From NCBI RefSeq assembly GCF_052050035.1, contig NZ_CP189882.1:2666001-2730000 (forward strand): a DNA stretch of 64,000 bases. Reading direction: 5' to 3'. Each line of letters begins with the position of its first letter. The stretch's first letter is position 1. The position numbers and the translations under genes are program-made. Shown one piece after another: positions 17,079-26,255 of the stretch. The notes under the pieces are model-generated. The model was not told the DNA's origin. It made no database searches and saw nothing but the letters and a program-made list of their open reading frames with translations. This DNA is from Symbiopectobacterium purcellii_A (GTDB taxonomy: Bacteria; Pseudomonadota; Gammaproteobacteria; Enterobacterales; Enterobacteriaceae).

Positions 17079-17262
17079 ACCACATGCTCCCCAAGAAATG
17101 GCGTCGTACCATTATTACTCAGCTTTGGTTATTTTTCTAGCAAGGACATTCTTAAAATAACCATTAACGCATTAAAATATAAGAACGAAGCAGCCTGGCG
17201 GCTGCAAATCGAAGTGTGGCAGAATAGCGATATTCTGAAACCCGCCAGCCGAAGGTTATCCC

Positions 17263-17526
17263 GTGTCACATTCCCCTGAGCATCAGCGCGTTCATACAAA
17301 AATGGTTAAGCAGATTTTCAAAACGGTGGCCCGACAGGGCAACCTCCCTTACCAGCAATTCCGCCTTTTCGTTGACAACGATCCTGACTGCACAGAGTGG
17401 TTCTGGACCACCTTCTACAGTGAATTCCCAGATTCTCCGTACCACTACACCTTCTGCCATACCTGTCGCCGGTTTGACCTGTACGAAACCGAAGCGGAGA
17501 TGCTCTCCTATGACCCGCACGGATGA
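17263..17526 (+). CDS. IS91 accessory small ORF
   Basis: 87-residue frame MSHSPEHQRVHTKMVKQIFK... with a Cys pair CHTC near the C-terminus. Its stop overlaps the transposase start by 17 bases, the arrangement of a small accessory frame upstream of the IS91 transposase. I do not recognise a function. It may be the first part of a coupled transposase gene. Confidence 0.55.
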   Translation: MSHSPEHQRVHTKMVKQIFKTVARQGNLPYQQFRLFVDNDPDCTEWFWTTFYSEFPDSPYHYTFCHTCRRFDLYETEAEMLSYDPHG

Positions 17527-18730
17527 TACCGGCATACAGCCCCGCTCCATGAAGACGCTGTTTCAGCGCAACAGGGCATGGGCTGACATCATGGAGGCAT
17601 ACCCGCTCCGGCCTGTAGAGATTGAGGTTGTCACAAAGATGCTGGCCTGCGGCACCCCACTGACGGGCAGCCGGGAATTTCGCTGCAGCAACCCCGACTG
17701 CACTCACCACCGTTACATCCATCAGAGCTGCCACGGACGCGGATGTCCGACCTGCGGCAAAAAGGCCACCGACCTGTGGATTGCCACCATGATGGCCCGC
17801 CTGCCGGATACGCCGTGCCAGCACGGCACATTCACGATGCCGGATACCCTGTGGCCATTGTTTGAAGCCAACCGCTGGCTGCTGAATGGACTCTTTGCGC
17901 TGGCGGCGGACAACCTGCTGTACGCTGCAGAGCAGCGGGGCCTGACCACCGGTATTTTCGGCGCTCTTCACACGTATGGTCGCCAGCTTAACTGGAACTG
18001 CCATATTCACCTGTCGTGGACCACCGGCGGCATAAATGAGCACGGTGCCTGGAAAAAACTGTCGTTTGCCCTGCCGAAGGTCAGGGCGCGCTGGGTATGG
18101 AATGTACGCCAGTATCTGCTGTCTGCATGGGAGTCTCTTGTTCTGCCGCCGCAGCTGGCTCACATCCGGGATTATGATGAATGGAAGCGCTTTATCCTCA
18201 GCCAGGGGAAAAATGAGCAGGGAGAGATTTACTGGCACGTGTATTTTGCGAAGCCGACGAAACATCCCCGGCAGACAGCAAAGTACCTGGGCCGGTACCT
18301 GAAAAAACTGCCTGTGTCGGGTGCGCGACTGGCACACTACGACGGGGGAAGCCGCATCACCCTGCGTTTTCTGGATCACCGGACGGGGAGGCATGAAGAC
18401 CTGGCGCTCAGTCAGCGTGAGCTGATACTGCGGCTGATAAAGCATATACCGGAGAAGCATTTCCGGATGGTGCGTTACTTTGGTTTTCTGGCTAACCGCG
18501 TAGTGGGAAAACTGTTGCCTCTGGTGAGAAAAGCCCTGGGGCAGGATAATGTGAAAAAAGCAGCGCCAGTGACATACACAACGCTGAGTCAGGGATTACA
18601 GAATACAGACCCGTTTGCCTGCCTGCTGTGCGGGGCAAAAATGGCGTTCAGCCGGGCGCTGCCGGCAACGGCCCTGGAGAAGCTAATCGCGAACGCCGGG
18701 GAGATAGCGCGAATGCGTTACGTTGGATAA
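17510..18730 (+). CDS. IS91-family Y2/HUH transposase
   Basis: About 406 residues from the ATG at 17510 (MTRTDDTGIQPRSMKTLFQ). An N-terminal zinc ribbon is seen (CSNPDCTHHRYIHQSC then GCPTCG), the HUH motif in NWNCHIHLSW near the middle, and the paired tyrosines in KYLGRYLKKLP. These are the marks of IS91 rolling-circle transposases, which can mobilise adjacent DNA through one-ended transposition. No stops or frameshifts, so it could be active. Confidence 0.9.
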   Translation: MTRTDDTGIQPRSMKTLFQRNRAWADIMEAYPLRPVEIEVVTKMLACGTPLTGSREFRCSNPDCTHHRYIHQSCHGRGCPTCGKKATDLWIATMMARLPDTPCQHGTFTMPDTLWPLFEANRWLLNGLFALAADNLLYAAEQRGLTTGIFGALHTYGRQLNWNCHIHLSWTTGGINEHGAWKKLSFALPKVRARWVWNVRQYLLSAWESLVLPPQLAHIRDYDEWKRFILSQGKNEQGEIYWHVYFAKPTKHPRQTAKYLGRYLKKLPVSGARLAHYDGGSRITLRFLDHRTGRHEDLALSQRELILRLIKHIPEKHFRMVRYFGFLANRVVGKLLPLVRKALGQDNVKKAAPVTYTTLSQGLQNTDPFACLLCGAKMAFSRALPATALEKLIANAGEIARMRYVG

Positions 18731-18890
18731 TGCGGGGAAGCTCTGCCTGGAATTCGGCGATGTAATCAAAAAACGCGCAATGTGTTCAAAAATCACCCAA
18801 ACACAGAGGCATTCACGATAAAAAAGCCGGTTTTCATCAAGCGTGTTGCTTAATAGTGAAATAAGGGTGTTTCGGTGATTGAAGTAAATT

Positions 18891-20186
18891 TTACGCTGTT
18901 CTGAGATGGAAATTCCAAAGACCGGCGCTAAGGAGTAAGAAGGTATCATCAATAAAGGGTCTACGATTCCGTAAAATTTGGGTCATGCAACCGAGGCGCT
19001 TGATACCCGCGATGGCGTGTTCAACTGTAATACGGATGCCCGAGATTATTTTATTTTCTTGTTTTTGTTCAGGCGATAAAGGTCTTTTTCGAGTTCCTTT
19101 TTTTGGGATTTGTGTATTAGGATGCTGTTTATCTATACCTTGAAAACCGGTATCTGCCCAGATGGTTACCTCAGGAGGAATATGGCGAATTATATCGACT
19201 TTATCGAGTAAGCGTTTATCGTGACGGCGCCCATTTTTGCTCATGGGGATAAATCCAATTTGCCTTGTTTCGTCAGTCATAATAAGCCCTTTTCGAGTGG
19301 TCTGTCTTTTCTTTCCCGAATACATTTTTTTTCGCCGACGCAGATTCTTAGGCTTTTGGACAGGTCGCTCTGTCCCATCAATAAAGACGTCTTTAACTCC
19401 AGGAAAGGCGCGAAAAAATTCCTCAGCAGAGCGAATTTGACGAGCGGGCAAAACACATTCTCGCCCCAAGGTCATCTCTAAAACCGGCAATAATATTTTT
19501 ACCCAGCGACATACCCGTGTTCTATCTAAACCAAAAAGAAGTCCTTGCAAATCATAGGTCGGATAACATTTTAAATACAATAAAATAGGCTTTGTTGAAT
19601 AATTTAACCGTTTGATTTACATCTTCTTTAGTTAGAATGCATTTACAGAGAATGTATTTTGTTAGAACGATAAATCAAATAGTTAGCACAATAAAAAGCA
19701 TTCCGAGAGGAAGAATTAGTCGTTGAAATTTTATAATGCTTATATAAATCAGTATCTTAAATTATTCAACAAAGGGCTTTGTTGAATAATTTAACCGTTT
19801 GATTTACATCTTCTTTAGGTAGAATGCATGTACAGAGACTGTATTTTGTTAGAACGACAAATCAAGTAGTTAGCACAATAAAAAGCATTACGGCTGGAAA
19901 ACTTAGTTGTTGAAGTGTTATAATAATTATGTAAATCAGCATGTTAAATTATTCAACAAAGCCTCAACAAAGCCAATAAAATAAAAAGCAGTTTATCTAA
20001 TGGGGTTGGGATAAATCCTTTCTGCCCTGCACCCATCTGCCGCTCGTGATCTTTTCGATTCTTTTTCCGATAAATCAAATAACAAGCTGAAAATTCAGCG
20101 GCTAAATTTTTCAATTCTTCGACTGATAATCCAATGATTGCTTTACATAAACGATTATCTCGTAACAACCGCTCTTTGTTGATCAT
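18891..20186 (-). pseudogene. IS5a transposase split by insertion
   Basis: Start half at 19975-20186 (MINKERLLRDNRLCKAIIG... to LDKLLFILL) and catalytic half at 18891-19587, both on the minus strand and separated by two nested 189-bp elements. Otherwise identical to the intact 299-residue IS5a transposase, so the disruption is recent. Confidence 0.9.
19588..19974 (+). mobile_element. Miniature element A with miniature element B nested in its end
   Basis: A-type 189-bp element (19588-19774 plus 19973-19974) flanked by the 9-bp duplication AATAAAATA. A B-type 189-bp element (19775-19963) sits inside the right terminal repeat of A; the 9 bases before it and the 9 after it (19964-19972) are both TCAACAAAG. 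Both begin GGCTTTGTTGAATAA and end with its complement. Confidence 0.92.
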
Positions 20187-20271
20187 TTCAAACCTTTATT
20201 CTCTAAGTTAAACCTCTTTTTATTCTCAATAGCCTGACAAAAAATGCAAGTCTCTATTCAGCAACTAGTTT

Positions 20272-20311
20272 ATTGAAGCTAATACCTTTTGCAAGTTTAA
20301 GACCCTAACAG
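20272..20311 (+). mobile_element. IS30-like transposase fragment, left piece
   Basis: About 40 bases encoding FCKFKTLTADN, continued after the IS903-like insert at 21566. Related to, but clearly different in sequence from, the 14619-15593 IS30 transposase. Confidence 0.7.
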
Positions 20312-20395
20312 GGCTTTGTTGAATAAATCAGAATTAGCCGACAGGATGACTCCCTATGCTACACCTGTTATCCTATCCTGACGCTGTGTGGCATA

Positions 20396-20584
20396 GGCTT
20401 TGTTGAATAATTTAAGATACTGATTTATATAAGCATTATAAAATTTCAACGACTAATTTTTCCTCTCGGAATGCTTTTTATTGTGCTAACTATTTGATTT
20501 GTCGTTCTAACAAAATACATTCTCTGTAAATGCATTCTAACTAAAGAAGATGTAAATTAAACGGTTAAATTATTCAACAAAGCC
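20396..20584 (-). mobile_element. Miniature element, A type, in the IS903-like element
   Basis: 189 bp with ends GGCTTTGTTGAATAA, flanked by the perfect 9-bp duplication TGTGGCATA. It lies inside the IS903-like transposase gene of the element that most likely mobilises it. Confidence 0.93.
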
Positions 20585-21489
20585 TGTGGCATACCCAACA
20601 ACGTCATACGGTTCAGCGCTTTGACCATCGCTATGGCTTCACCTACTTGAGCCTCATAGTCACGCAGGCTCAGATGGCCACCCAGCAAAGTTTTTATGCG
20701 GAACATCGCTGTTTCTGCCACTGAACGCCGGTGATAACCCACTTTCTTTTTCCACATATCATTACTCCCGCTCAGACGCTGATTCGCCACCGCATGGTTA
20801 CGTTCATGGTACTTGTCCGGCCAGTATTTGGCTCCGCTTCGCGGCGGGATAAGGGGCCTGATTTTCTTTCTTAGCAACGCATTGTGGCAGTAACGGGCGT
20901 CATAAGCACCGTCTGCTGACACTTCCCTGATTTTTCGGTGGGTTTGGTTAATCAGGCCCGGCAGTGCCTGCGCATCTGTCGTTCCGCTGAGCGATAAGTC
21001 GGCACAGATAATCTCATGCGTCGCACTGTCTGCTGCCAGATGAAGCTTGCGCCACACTCTTCGTCTGTCAGCCCCATGCTGCCTGACTTTCCATTCACCT
21101 TCGCCAAAGACCTTCAGACCGGTACTGTCGATGACCAGATGCGAGATTTCACCACGCGTTGGCGTTTTTATGCTGATACTGACGGTTTTTGCCCGCCGAC
21201 TGACCAGAGAGTAGTCCGGGCAGCGCAGTGGCAGGCTCATCAGTGTAAAAACCGAGTCGACAAAGCCCTGTAATGCCCGGAGCGACAGGTTAAACACGCG
21301 CTTTATCATCAAAACCGTGGTAACAGCCATATCGGTGTAGTAAAGCGGCCGACCACGACCTTCAGGCGAAGCACTGTCAGTCCATGCAGCGATGGCCGAC
21401 TCATCAAGCCAGACCGTCAGGGAGCCGCGTTGTCTGAGTGCTTTGTTGTAGGTGGGCCAGTTGGTGATTTTAAACTTTTGCTTTGCCAT
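20557..21489 (-). pseudogene. IS903-like transposase with C-terminus replaced by an insert
   Basis: DDE transposase of the IS5 family, IS903 group: MAKQKFKITNWPTYNKALRQRG start, HLVIDSTGLKV (Asp), VSADGAYDAR (Asp) and VAETAMFRIK (Glu). A 189-bp miniature element entered close to the 3' end, so the frame now ends GMPQALLNNLTV instead of the six-residue tail HSVRIG predicted after GMP when the insert is removed. The catalytic core is untouched and the protein may still work. Confidence 0.85.
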
Positions 21490-21565
21490 GGGGAGCTGCT
21501 ATCGGGAGCGATGATAGTGCTTTGATCCGGCGATCCCCTGAAAGTTCGATTTATTCAACAAAGCC

Positions 21566-21888
21566 CCCTAACAGCTGATAACGGCCCTGAATTCGCTCTG
21601 CACGAGCAAATTACTCAAATCACAGGGGCGCAGGTCTACTTTGCCCATCCTTATCATTCCTGGGAGAGGGGCTTGAATAAGCACACCAACGGGCTGATAC
21701 GACGTTTTTACCCAAAGGGAACAGACTTCAGTCAGGTCAGTCATCGTAAGATTGCCGAACTCGAACACATACTCAATACAAGGGGCAGAAAATCGCTGGG
21801 CTATCGTTCCCCCAATGAGGTATTTTTAACGCACTTACTGGTGGCATAAGCCTCTACCGTTTTGTTGCGTTTCGAGTGGGAATGGGGC
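21566..21888 (+). mobile_element. IS30-like transposase fragment, right piece
   Basis: Encodes NGPEFALHEQITQITGAQVYFAHPYHSWERGLNKHTNGLIRRFYPKG through GYRSPNEVFLTHLLVA and then an IS30-type terminus resembling that of the other IS30 copies. A diverged IS30 relative; the first two thirds are missing. Confidence 0.8.
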
Positions 21889-22312
21889 CCCGGGCCTGGT
21901 GGTGCATACGGACAGGGGGGCGCAGTACACGGGACAACGCTTTCAGGCGCTGCTGAGCAGCTATAGCCAAGCGACATTATTTTGATAACAGCCAGCTATT
22001 CTTCTTTGCCGCATATCAGGGCATAGGATGTAATCATTTTTAAGTCGGTTGGCTATACAGGCTGAGGAGCAGTATGGGAGACGTGGGTGCCTGCTGGGAT
22101 AATGCGGTGATGGAGCGCTTCTGGGGCAGTCTGAAACATGAATGGTTGCTGCTGGTACCCCAGCCAACACGGGCTTACATGGAGCATGATGTGGCGACGT
22201 ATATCCGCTACTACAACCTAGGCAGGCATCATGCCGCTAACGGGGATCTGTCTCCGGTGCGTTATGAACAAATGGCTGAGAAAAAAGTGTCCTGATTTAC
22301 TTGACCAGTGCA
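21889..22312 (+). mobile_element. IS3-family 3' fragment, carrying a 92-bp insert
   Basis: Matches the 3' part of the element at 59617-60348 (orfB region HTDRGAQYTGQRFQALLSSY, GDVGACWDNAVMERFWGSLKHEW) and ends at the same terminus (reversed, TGCACTGGTCAAGTAAATCA). The 5' two thirds are absent. The two fragments carry the 92-bp miniature element at different positions, so each shows the other's empty site. Confidence 0.85.
21964..22055 (-). mobile_element. 92-bp miniature element, copy 1 (IS630-like ends)
   Basis: Ends TAGCCAAGCGAC and, reversed, TAGCCAACCGACTTAA, flanked by a duplicated TA (21962-21963, 22056-22057). The uninterrupted target (GCAGCTACAGGCTG) is seen at about 59994-60007. No coding capacity. 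The ends resemble those of the 880-bp IS630 in this window. Confidence 0.9.
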
Positions 22313-22796
22313 GAAGTCACCGCTGGCAGGCTCAAAAAAACAGGACGGAATCCCACAGACCGGAGGAAACAGGGTGTAAAGCGTAGCCTGATGACCGATG
22401 CGAACGGGCTTCCCCTCTCTCTGGTTGTCTCAGGGGCAAATACCCACGACATAAAGCTGGTTGCTGATACTCTCGACGCCCTTCAGACGGGCAGACCCGG
22501 CAGAAAGCTCCGCCTCTGTCTGGACAAAGGCTATGAAGCCGGATGGCTGGAGGCCTGTCTGAAAAGTCGTCGTTACGAACCTCATATCCAGTCAAGGAAA
22601 GAGGAGTCGGAAGCCATCAAAAATACGGATTTTAAAGCTCACCGCTGGGTAGTGGAGAGAACGCACAGCTGGATGAATCGCTTTCGTCGGGTTCTGACTC
22701 GCTGGGAGAAGAAAGTCGAAAATTATGAGGCGATGCTGCATTTTACCTGCGGCATCATTGTCTGGAATAAAATCCTATTGGGATAGGTTCTAAATC
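22313..22796 (+). mobile_element. IS5-family transposase 3' fragment (third type)
   Basis: Encodes the C-terminal half of a DDE transposase distinct from IS5a and IS5b: SLMTDANGLPLSLVVSGANTHDIK, CLDKGYEAGWLEACL (Asp) and HRWVVERTHSWMNRFRRVLTRWEKK (Glu), ending CGIIVWNKILLG. The N-terminal half and one terminus are missing. Confidence 0.8.
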
Positions 22797-23260
22797 ATGG
22801 TGCTTCCCATATTGTAGCGGACGAAAAACATAGTATGTTTGCCAAGAAAACAATTTCCGAAGCGTTCATGAAGGCACGCCGTGCTTCTGGATTAACCTGG
22901 AATGGCACTGCTCCTTCCTTTCACGAAATCAGAAGCTTGGCGGCACGCTTGTATACCGAGGAGGCTTTGTTGAATAATTTAACCGTTTGATTTACATCTT
23001 CTTTAGTTAGAATGCATTTACAGAGAATGTATTTTGTTAGAACGACAAATCAAATAGTTAGCACAATAAAAAGCATTCCGAGAGGAAAAATTAGTCGTTG
23101 AAATTTTATAATGCTTATATAAATCAGTATCTTAAATTATTCAACAAAGCCTACCGAGGAAAAAGGGAAAGATTATGCGCAAAAACTGTTAGGTCACAAG
23201 TCATCAGATATGACCGATAAGTACCGGGATGTAAGGGGTGCGGAATGGACAGAAATATGA
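22797..23260 (+). pseudogene. Lambda-type phage integrase C-terminal remnant split by a miniature element
   Basis: Tyrosine recombinase remnant. Before the insert it reads FAKKTISEAFMKARRASGL then FHEIRSLAARLYTEE (catalytic Arg); after removal of the 189-bp insert it continues KGKDYAQKLLGHKSSDMTDKYRD (catalytic His and Tyr) and stops at 23260. This order and spacing match lambda integrase. The 5' half is missing, cut by an IS5-family fragment. It suggests that a lambdoid prophage once sat directly upstream of glnE. Confidence 0.9.
22963..23151 (+). mobile_element. Miniature element, A type, in the integrase relic
   Basis: 189 bp with the usual ends and a perfect 9-bp duplication TACCGAGGA (22954-22962 and 23152-23160). 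Removing one duplication and the insert restores the integrase reading frame without error. Confidence 0.95.
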
Positions 23261-23305
23261 TTATTTCGATCGAATTTCGACTGATATCGATCGATTAACA
23301 ATGAC

Positions 23306-26170
23306 ATGTTGAATTTAAAGATGAAAAGTTTACCGCCGCTGCTGGCGGAGCAGGCGCAGCGTGTGTTATTCCGCTTGCAAGAGAGCATGGCACTCCCTGC
23401 GTCTATCGCGCCCGAGGATCTGGCGGTGCTGGCCTCCAGTGATTTTGTCAGTGAGGCGCTTGCGCGCTATCCCGAGTGGTGGGAGACATTGCATCAGCAG
23501 CCACCTCAGCCGGAGGAGTGGCAGCACTACGGGATCTGGTTGGCGCAGGCGCTGGAAGCGGTCAGCGATGAGGCGGCGCTGATGCGCGTGCTGCGTGAGT
23601 TTCGCCGTCGGATGCTGGTGCGTATTGCCTGGTCGCAATCACTCGCCACCAGCACCACGCCGCAAACGTTGCGTCAACTCAGCGAATTGGCTGAGACACT
23701 GATTGTGGCGGCGCGCGGCTGGCTGTATGACGCCTGCTGCCGCGAGTGGGGCACGCCGAGTAATGCGCAAGGTGAGCCGCAGCCATTGCTGATATTGGGC
23801 ATGGGCAAACTGGGGGGCGGAGAACTGAACTTCTCCTCTGATATCGACCTGATTTTTGTCTATCCGGAAAACGGCCAAACCCTCGGGGGACGGCGCGAAT
23901 TGGATAATGCGCAATTCTTTACCCGACTGGGGCAGCGCCTGATTAAAGCGCTGGATCAGATGACGGTTGACGGCTTTGTCTACCGTGTCGATATGCGTTT
24001 ACGCCCGTTTGGTGATAGCGGTTCGTTGGTGCTCAGCTTTGCTGCGATGGAAGAGTATTATCAGGAGCAGGGGCGCGATTGGGAACGCTACGCGATGGTG
24101 AAAGCGCGTCTGATGGGCGGTATGGAGGATGCCTACAGTCAGGAGCTGCGCGCGCTGTTGCGTCCGTTTGTGTTCCGCCGCTATATCGATTTCAGTGTGA
24201 TCCAATCGCTGCGTAACATGAAGGGCATGATTGCCCGTGAAGTACGGCGGCGCGATCTGCGTAACAACATCAAGCTGGGCGCCGGCGGTATTCGTGAAAT
24301 TGAGTTTATCACTCAGGTTTTTCAACTGATTCGCGGTGGACGTGAACCGGGGTTACAAGGCCGGGAACTGCTGCCGACGTTGCAGCACACCGGTAGCCTG
24401 GGCCTGCTCTCGCCGCAGCAAGTGGACGAACTGAGCAATGCCTATCTGTTTTTGCGGCGGCTGGAAAATCTGTTGCAGGCGATTGCTGATGAGCAGACGC
24501 AAACCTTGCCGCAAGAGGCGTTGAATCAGCAGCGTTTGGCGTGGGGCATGGGGTTTGACGGTTGGGAGGCATTAAATGATGCCTTACAAAACCATATGCT
24601 AGCGGTGCGCCGGGTGTTTAATGATCTGATTGGCGATGATGCGCAAGACGGGCAGGATGCGCCGGAGTGCAGTGGCTACAACAGCATATGGCTGGATGCG
24701 CCCGACGAAGTGGATATGGGGGCGTTGATGTCCCATCTCAGCGAAGGGGCGCGTAACGCGCTACTGCGCGCCATTACCGATTTTCGTCATGATTTGGTCA
24801 AACGCACCATTGGCCCACGCGGGCGTGACGTGCTCGATCATCTTATGCCGCTGCTGCTGGCCGAAGTGTGTGCTCACCAGCAGGCTGAGCTTATTTTGCC
24901 GCGCCTGACGCCGTTGTTGCTCGGTATCGTGACGCGCACCACCTATCTGGAACTGCTGCTGGAATCGCGCCCTGCCTTGATTCAACTGGTGCGACTGTGC
25001 GCAGCCTCGCCGATGGTGGCAAGTCAGTTGGCGCGTTATCCGCTGCTGTTGGATGAACTGCTCGATCCGGCGACGCTCTATCATCCGCTGGCACCGGAAG
25101 CCTATCACGATGAACTGCGCCAATACATGATGCGCGTGCCTGAGGAAGACGAAGAGCAGCAACTGGAAGCGGTGCGGCAGTTCAAACAGGCGCAGCAGTT
25201 GCGCATTGCCGCAGGTGACATCGCGGGCGTGCTACCGGTAATGAAAGTGAGCGATCACTTAACTTATCTGGCGGAAGCCATTATCGCGGCCGTAGTGCAG
25301 CAAGCTTGGACGCAAATGGCGGCGCGCTATGGGGAACCGACACATCTGCAACAGCGCGAAGAACGCGGCTTTGCGGTAATTGGTTATGGCAAACTGGGCG
25401 GCTGGGAACTGGGCTACAGTTCCGATCTCGATCTGGTGTTCCTGCTGGATTGTCCGGATGATGTGGTAACCGACGGTGAGCGCAGTATCGATGGTCGCCA
25501 TTTCTATCTCCGTCTGGCGCAGCGTGTGATGCACTTGTTCAGCACGCGTACCTCATCGGGTATTCTTTACGAGGTCGATGCCCGCCTGCGTCCATCCGGG
25601 GCGGCTGGAATGCTGGTCAGTACCGTCGGGGCTTTTGGCGACTATCAACAACATGAAGCCTGGACCTGGGAACATCAGGCGCTGGTGCGCGCGCGCATGG
25701 TCTACGGTGAGCGAGGCGTGCAGTCGCAGTTTGAGGCGATACGGCGTCAGATTTTGTGCCAGGAACGCGAGCCGGAGACGCTGCGTGCGGAAGTGCGCGA
25801 AATGCGCGAGAAGATGCGCCAGCATCTGGCCAATAAAGACCCTGCGCTGTTTGATCTCAAAATCGATGAGGGCGGTATCACCGATATCGAATTTATCGTG
25901 CAATACCTGGTGCTGCGTTATGCGGCACAGGAGCCGCGCCTGACGCGCTGGTCTGATAACGTGCGCATTCTGGAACTGATGGCCCAATGTGGCGTGATGG
26001 ACGAGGAAGAAGCGCGGGCTTTGACGCTCGCTTACATCACCCTGCGCGATGAGTTGCATCATTTAGCGTTGCAGGAACAGTCGGCGCGTGTCAGTGCTGA
26101 AAGCTTTTTGACCGAGCGCCAACAGGTGAAAACCAGCTGGGAAAAATGGCTGGGGGCCGTGGCGCAGTAG
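23306..26170 (+). CDS. glnE: Bifunctional glutamine synthetase adenylyltransferase/deadenylase GlnE
   Basis: Controls glutamine synthetase by adding AMP and removing it, in response to PII and glutamine. Both nucleotidyltransferase-fold domains are intact: the deadenylase half with GMGKLGGGELNFSSDIDLIFVY (about residue 166) and the adenylylase half with GYGKLGGWELGYSSDLDLVFLLD (about 692). 954 residues from the first ATG; an in-frame ATG at 23321 gives a more family-like MKSLPPLLAEQAQ and neither has a good ribosome site. The usual upstream gene ygiF is absent and replaced by the integrase relic, so the native leader may be lost. hldE follows as in E. coli. Confidence 0.95.
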   Translation: MLNLKMKSLPPLLAEQAQRVLFRLQESMALPASIAPEDLAVLASSDFVSEALARYPEWWETLHQQPPQPEEWQHYGIWLAQALEAVSDEAALMRVLREFRRRMLVRIAWSQSLATSTTPQTLRQLSELAETLIVAARGWLYDACCREWGTPSNAQGEPQPLLILGMGKLGGGELNFSSDIDLIFVYPENGQTLGGRRELDNAQFFTRLGQRLIKALDQMTVDGFVYRVDMRLRPFGDSGSLVLSFAAMEEYYQEQGRDWERYAMVKARLMGGMEDAYSQELRALLRPFVFRRYIDFSVIQSLRNMKGMIAREVRRRDLRNNIKLGAGGIREIEFITQVFQLIRGGREPGLQGRELLPTLQHTGSLGLLSPQQVDELSNAYLFLRRLENLLQAIADEQTQTLPQEALNQQRLAWGMGFDGWEALNDALQNHMLAVRRVFNDLIGDDAQDGQDAPECSGYNSIWLDAPDEVDMGALMSHLSEGARNALLRAITDFRHDLVKRTIGPRGRDVLDHLMPLLLAEVCAHQQAELILPRLTPLLLGIVTRTTYLELLLESRPALIQLVRLCAASPMVASQLARYPLLLDELLDPATLYHPLAPEAYHDELRQYMMRVPEEDEEQQLEAVRQFKQAQQLRIAAGDIAGVLPVMKVSDHLTYLAEAIIAAVVQQAWTQMAARYGEPTHLQQREERGFAVIGYGKLGGWELGYSSDLDLVFLLDCPDDVVTDGERSIDGRHFYLRLAQRVMHLFSTRTSSGILYEVDARLRPSGAAGMLVSTVGAFGDYQQHEAWTWEHQALVRARMVYGERGVQSQFEAIRRQILCQEREPETLRAEVREMREKMRQHLANKDPALFDLKIDEGGITDIEFIVQYLVLRYAAQEPRLTRWSDNVRILELMAQCGVMDEEEARALTLAYITLRDELHHLALQEQSARVSAESFLTERQQVKTSWEKWLGAVAQ

Positions 26171-26255
26171 GCAAAGAATGTTGTTTCGAAGGGCTGCGGG
26201 GGCTGTGCTATTATCGCGGCCAACTGTATGACAAAAAACATCTTGGAGTTGGTGC

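Larger units (their letters stand above)
17200..18838 (+). mobile_element. IS91-family element
   Basis: Two overlapping frames of an IS91/IS1294-type rolling-circle element with short flanking noncoding ends; limits approximate because these elements lack inverted repeats and target duplications. The left flank is the ampD upstream region; the right is cut by IS5a copy 2. Confidence 0.75.
18839..20271 (-). mobile_element. IS5a copy 2, disrupted by nested miniature elements
   Basis: A complete 1037-bp IS5a in minus orientation into which 387 bp of miniature elements plus a 9-bp duplication have been inserted at 19588-19983. Subtracting these restores exactly 1037 bp. The transposase is split into 18891-19580 and the start-side part ending at 20186. 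Flanks (ATC left, ATT right) do not match, so the copy also marks a rearranged junction between IS91 and an IS30-like fragment. Confidence 0.9.
20312..21565 (-). mobile_element. IS903-like element copy 1 (about 1056 bp plus one insert)
   Basis: Ends are GGCTTTGTTGAATAAATC and its complement, flanked by the perfect 9-bp duplication CCCTAACAG (20303-20311 and 21566-21574) inside an IS30-like transposase gene. Subtracting the 189-bp miniature element and its 9-bp duplication leaves 1056 bp, close to the size of classic IS903. Confidence 0.93.

Noticed and set aside
17318..18460. A 380-residue minus-strand frame across the IS91 transposase
   Set aside because: It is the antisense of a clear HUH transposase, with no recognisable motifs and no ribosome site.
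19588..20584. Dense short repeats that could suggest a CRISPR array
   Set aside because: The repeats are 189-bp elements with inverted ends and 9-bp duplications, not short direct repeats with unique spacers, and there are no cas genes.
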